DNA of 64,000 nt, taken from the NCBI GenBank assembly GCA_003512955.1, contig DOTG01000022.1, forward strand, positions 33,138 to 97,137, read 5' to 3'. Under the pieces are notes generated by a model. It did not search any database and had not been told where the DNA came from. It saw only the letters and a program-made list of their open reading frames with translations. How positions within the stretch are numbered: position 1 is the stretch's first letter; every line of letters begins with the position of its first letter. This DNA is from Marinilabiliales bacterium. GTDB lineage: Bacteria > Bacteroidota > Bacteroidia > Bacteroidales > SZUA-534. The translations under genes were made by a program, and so were the position numbers. This document shows, piece after piece, positions 61,471 to 64,000 of this stretch.

Positions 61471-61653
61471 TTACATGGCAAAATGCTTGAGTGTATCAAA
61501 GACCAAAAAGGCCGGCCACACACATGCTTTCAGAAATCCGACAACTCCCATCCAAAATCCGGTGGCTTGAGAGATATAATAGACGGCGGCTCCTATCATC
61601 CCAAAAAAATAGAGGGCACCATTGGAAGCGTGGCATTGGACATCGTTTTTCAT
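61471..61653 (-). CDS. Small conserved-looking membrane protein
   Basis: A 60-residue protein with one long hydrophobic region (about residues 15-52): F-F-G-M-I-G-A-A-V-Y-Y-I-S-Q-A-T-G-F-W-M-G-V-V-G-F-L-K-A, then W-P-A-F-L-V-F-D-T-L-K. I recall similar short proteins with 'MIGAavYyi…fWmGvlGflKA.vWPA' in Bacteroidota, so this is probably real despite its size. Probably one or two membrane helices. Function unknown. Confidence 0.7.
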   Translation of the reverse strand: MKNDVQCHASNGALYFFGMIGAAVYYISQATGFWMGVVGFLKACVWPAFLVFDTLKHFAM

Positions 61654-62359
61654 AATAGTAATTTTTAGTGTTGTTAACTAGTAAAGCCAGTTGACGTTCT
61701 AAAGTTCTCATAAGTTACTTTAAAATCATTTGAAATTGCATGAAGATGGGTATAAAAAAATTCATGTAACGACTCACGTGCCTCAAAACCAGATTCTACG
61801 GTTTTTTTTAAACTACAGGGTGATGGGAAACAGGGAGTTGAATGATTTAATTGCTGAATAATAAGATTTAAGGAGATGATTGGGAATCCTTGTTATTTTT
61901 TAATCCGACGAAACCTGCCACAGAAGAAGATGTTTGATACATGTTTTTTATGATTTATGGTTATTTGCTGAAAGTGCATCCAAAAACTCCAAGACAAAGT
62001 CAGATATCCTTAGTTGTGGCATTTATTTGGATAATCATGAGTTAACCTGACCAGAAATTTATCTCACTTTTTTTTTATTCAAAATTCTATTATCTTTGGT
62101 GACGGTTATATGGTGTTTGCCAACTAAAATTTTAGCAATTGTAAACGTTAATTGATATTTATCAACAGGATATGATAAAGCAACCTCCATGCCTGCCTTT
62201 TTTTTTGCTTATAAAGATAGTTTAGGCATTTTGTTTTATAGCAATTTTTTTGAAGAATAATTGATAAATCCCCAATGATGGAGATACCTGAAAATCCACA
62301 AAGAGTAAGGAGAGTAACCGAAAATCTTAAGAGTAGGATCAGACTTAAATTAAAAAAAA
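61654..62359. other. Large non-coding region
   Basis: About 700 AT-rich bases, the longest gap of the window. It holds one clear plus-strand -7 box, TATCTTTG (62091-62098), 260 bases before the outer-membrane protein gene, so a long leader RNA or a small RNA may start here. A 36-codon basic frame (62275-62385) overlaps the next gene and is not convincing. No tRNA or strong hairpin found. Confidence 0.45.
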
Positions 62360-62974
62360 ATGAAATCTTTAAAAGCGGTTTTTAGTGTATATGTATTTAT
62401 GTTTGTCGCCCTTGCCGCCTCTGGGCAAACAGGGCAGGGTAAAATTCTTTTGGGAGGGGCGTCAAAGTTCGATTTTTCAAGCTCAGAATTAAAATGGGAA
62501 ACAGATGATGACCATGGCGATATAAGTAGAGCAACAAACCTAGAGTTTGCACCACAAATAGGTTACTTTATTATTGATAACTTAGCGATAGGTTTTGAGT
62601 TTCCTGTTAGCTATACAAATGAAAAAGAAGAAAGTGGTGATAAATACACCTCAACTACCATGGCTTTTGCTCCATTTTTAAGATACTACATTGGCCAAGG
62701 TAACGTTAAACCTTATATTCAAGGTTCCATTGGCGGAGGAAATATCAAAATGAAATATGATCTTGCTATGGGACTGGATGATGAAATTACCGGAGGAATG
62801 TTTCTCTATCAAGTAAGTGGCGGTATAGGAATCTTTGTGAATGATTATGTATCGTTCGATTTTGGCCTAGGATATTCATCTGCCTCTATGAAACCTAAAG
62901 AGGATAACAATGTTAATTATCGGACTATTACAAATGGTTTTGGTCTTGGTTTTGGGATTGTGGTGCTTTTATAA
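62360..62974 (+). CDS. Outer-membrane beta-barrel protein
   Basis: A 204-residue protein with a signal peptide (about residues 1-22, ending A-A-S-G-Q). The rest alternates polar and hydrophobic residues as in an 8-strand barrel (for example P-Q-I-G-Y-F-I-I-D-N-L-A-I-G-F-E-F, F-L-R-Y-Y-I-G and V-N-D-Y-V-S-F-D-F-G-L-G-Y), the OmpX/OprF-N-like pattern usual in Bacteroidota. It ends in a hydrophobic strand (G-F-G-L-G-F-G-I-V-V-L-L). Role probably structural or a small pore; ligand unknown. Confidence 0.82.
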   Translation: MKSLKAVFSVYVFMFVALAASGQTGQGKILLGGASKFDFSSSELKWETDDDHGDISRATNLEFAPQIGYFIIDNLAIGFEFPVSYTNEKEESGDKYTSTTMAFAPFLRYYIGQGNVKPYIQGSIGGGNIKMKYDLAMGLDDEITGGMFLYQVSGGIGIFVNDYVSFDFGLGYSSASMKPKEDNNVNYRTITNGFGLGFGIVVLL

Positions 62975-63302
62975 CCATAACCCCCTGCTCATTTAACCAA
63001 CAAATTAGTCAATAAGGGAACTGTTCCATATTGGTTACAATAATAAAAACAAACCCTTATTGGCTAATAATTATTTAATCTTGCTAGAATCTTTTTCTCT
63101 GTCTTTGCTTGTTCTAGATTCTAAAAATAATAACTGCCTTTGAATAGCCAGGGGTTGACACAAAGTCACCTCTTTGACTATTCAACCCTCCCCGAAAAGC
63201 ATTTTGAACCCGTCAGAAGCTATTCTGATGTTGTTAGGGATACTTGGAGGTTGTAAAGCATGGGTTCACAAACTACTTAATCATTCTCTCGACTAAAATA
63301 CT
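62975..63302. other. Gap with nested inverted repeats
   Basis: No gene seen. TTGAATAG (63140-63147) pairs with CTATTCAA (63178-63185), and inside or across it GGGTTGA (63152-63158) pairs with TCAACCC (63182-63188), so two folds compete. TAGAATC and GATTCTA near 63087-63123 give another stem. Confidence 0.45.
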
Positions 63303-63327
63303 TATCTTTGTTTAAAAGGACTTGATT

Positions 63328-63549
63328 ATGAATATACATGCAGAAAAATTGGAGATAATGAAAATGATTCTGGATACCGATAATCCAAGTATTTTAGAAT
63401 CAATTAAAAGACTGTTTAAAAAAGGTGCGACTCTTGATTTTTGGGAAACTCTCCCTCAAGAACAAAGGGACGATATTTTACAAGGAATTAAGGAAATAGA
63501 AAATGGCGAAGTTTTGGATTATGAGGACTTTATGAAGAAACACAGATAA
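63328..63549 (+). CDS. Antitoxin of a ParE/RelE-type module
   Basis: A 73-residue acidic protein with a helical front and G-I-K-E-I-E-N-G-E-V-L-D-Y-E-D-F-M-K-K-H near the end. The 'eI.nGe…s.eef' pattern is typical for small antitoxins paired with ParE toxins. The ATG at 63328 lies 17 bases after a -7 box TATCTTTG (63303-63310). Its stop TAA shares a base with the toxin ATG, so translation is coupled. It binds and neutralises the toxin. Confidence 0.8.
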   Translation: MNIHAEKLEIMKMILDTDNPSILESIKRLFKKGATLDFWETLPQEQRDDILQGIKEIENGEVLDYEDFMKKHR

Positions 63550-63851
63550 TGAGAAAAGTAATTCTTTCCAAGAGAGCTTCTAACCGACTTGAAAAACTGA
63601 TTGAATATCTTGAATCGGAATGGTCACTTAAAGCCAAGAAAGAATTTATTCGTAAGCTTGATAAATCTCTGAAACAAATTCAAAAATATCCGGACTCTTG
63701 TCAGCAAACGGATTTTGTTAAAGGACTTCACATGCCTGTTGTAACCAAACAGACATCTGTCTTTTATCGGTATGACTCAAAGTCTATAAATATTGTGACA
63801 ATTTTTGATAATCGGATGAATCCAAAAAGATTAAGAAAAGAAACCAAATAA
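63549..63851 (+). CDS. ParE/RelE-family toxin
   Basis: A 100-residue basic protein of the ParE/RelE fold. Features are the helical hairpin A-S-N-R-L-E-K-L-I-E-Y-L-E…W-S-L-K-A-K-K-E-F-I-R-K-L, the middle I-Q-K-Y-P-D-S-C and the C-terminal strands V-F-Y-R-Y-D…I-V-T-I-F-D-N-R with R-x-x-P terminal basic residues. ParE toxins poison gyrase and RelE cleave mRNA; which applies here is not certain. It overlaps its antitoxin gene by one base. An inverted repeat follows. Confidence 0.85.
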   Translation: MRKVILSKRASNRLEKLIEYLESEWSLKAKKEFIRKLDKSLKQIQKYPDSCQQTDFVKGLHMPVVTKQTSVFYRYDSKSINIVTIFDNRMNPKRLRKETK

Positions 63852-63870
63852 GCCACGCTTTACAACAAAT

Positions 63871-63978
63871 GTATATACAAAATAGGCGTGATAGTAGTAA
63901 GTTCAAAAGTTGTAGCCCGCTTCAAAATAATAACGGGTTGATAAGTTTGAAGTCCGCAATCGCCTACTTTGCATATAC
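63871..63978. repeat. Long imperfect inverted repeat behind the toxin gene
   Basis: GTATATACAAAATAGGCG (63871-63888) and CGCCTACTTTGCATATAC (63961-63978) pair at 16 of 18 positions, with 72 bases between. Inside, CCCG and CGGG form a short second stem. It begins 20 bases after the toxin stop. It could be a folded recombination site, a dispersed repeat or a terminator-like structure. Confidence 0.6.
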
Positions 63979-64000
63979 TTTTCCTGTTTTCCGCACTTTT

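Noticed and set aside
62275..62385. A 36-codon basic plus-strand frame before the outer-membrane protein gene
   Set aside because: It overlaps the start of the barrel protein in another frame, ends by chance shortly after, and has no similarity that I recognise.

Overview
This window looks like a stretch of chromosome from a fermentative, probably anaerobic member of the Bacteroidota (a Bacteroidales/Marinilabiliales-type organism). The evidence is: promoters of the Bacteroidota form (a -7 box TAnnTTTG, several with TTG 18-21 bases upstream); secreted proteins ending in type IX secretion (T9SS) C-terminal sorting domains; an S46 dipeptidyl-peptidase; Rho with a long charged N-terminal insertion; a short primary sigma factor; and energy genes typical of fermenters (pyruvate:ferredoxin oxidoreductase, ADP-forming acyl-CoA synthetase, glutamate dehydrogenase, flavodoxin). 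Species cannot be decided from the sequence. No tRNA, rRNA or CRISPR array was seen.

Layout. 1-6.4 kb: end of an aminotransferase gene, a Cys-rich lipoprotein, a small membrane protein, an LPP20-like protein, a secreted S46 peptidase and a retropepsin-like aspartic protease with a PDZ domain. 6.5-14 kb: accessory genes, including two MarR regulators, an AlkZ-like winged-helix protein, a DUF6157 protein, a cupin, a rhodanese, an M20 amidohydrolase and two DMT permeases; this stretch is rich in perfect inverted repeats. 14-23 kb: a glucan block with an unusual membrane regulator (glycogen-binding-like sensor, multi-TM region, AraC DNA-binding domain) directly before a T9SS-exported alpha-amylase, then a TPR glycosyltransferase-like membrane protein and a T9SS-exported CotH protein. 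22.7-25 kb: tsaE and uvrC, divergent.

25-28.6 kb: a TetR gene, a promoter with a near-ideal operator palindrome, an acyltransferase and a patatin phospholipase broken by one in-frame TAG, then an IS982-type transposase remnant beside a MazF toxin whose antitoxin is truncated. 28.9-46.3 kb: GT51 transglycosylase with an AsmA-like N-terminus, pullulanase, the pterin pair folE/PTPS, hldD, a TetR-FabH pair, lipid kinase, acyl-CoA synthetase, a small membrane pair, flavodoxin, primary sigma factor, rpe, and an ABC exporter with its own TetR. 46.6-61.1 kb: nifJ, an AAA ATPase, rho, a PEP/pyruvate-binding protein with two receiver domains, gdhA, and a PIF1-like helicase with a C-terminal HTH domain. 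61.1-64 kb: gene-poor DNA with a tiny conserved-looking membrane protein, an outer-membrane barrel, a ParE-type toxin-antitoxin pair and a long imperfect inverted repeat at the edge.

How the genes work together. Secreted peptidases and glucan hydrolases supply peptides and sugars. Rpe, PFOR, flavodoxin and the acyl-CoA synthetase would support fermentation to acetate with ATP, and GdhA links to nitrogen. The most distinctive items are the glucan-sensing membrane AraC next to its likely target, the TetR-operator-acyltransferase-patatin locus with its single stop codon, and the receiver-domain PEP-binding protein.
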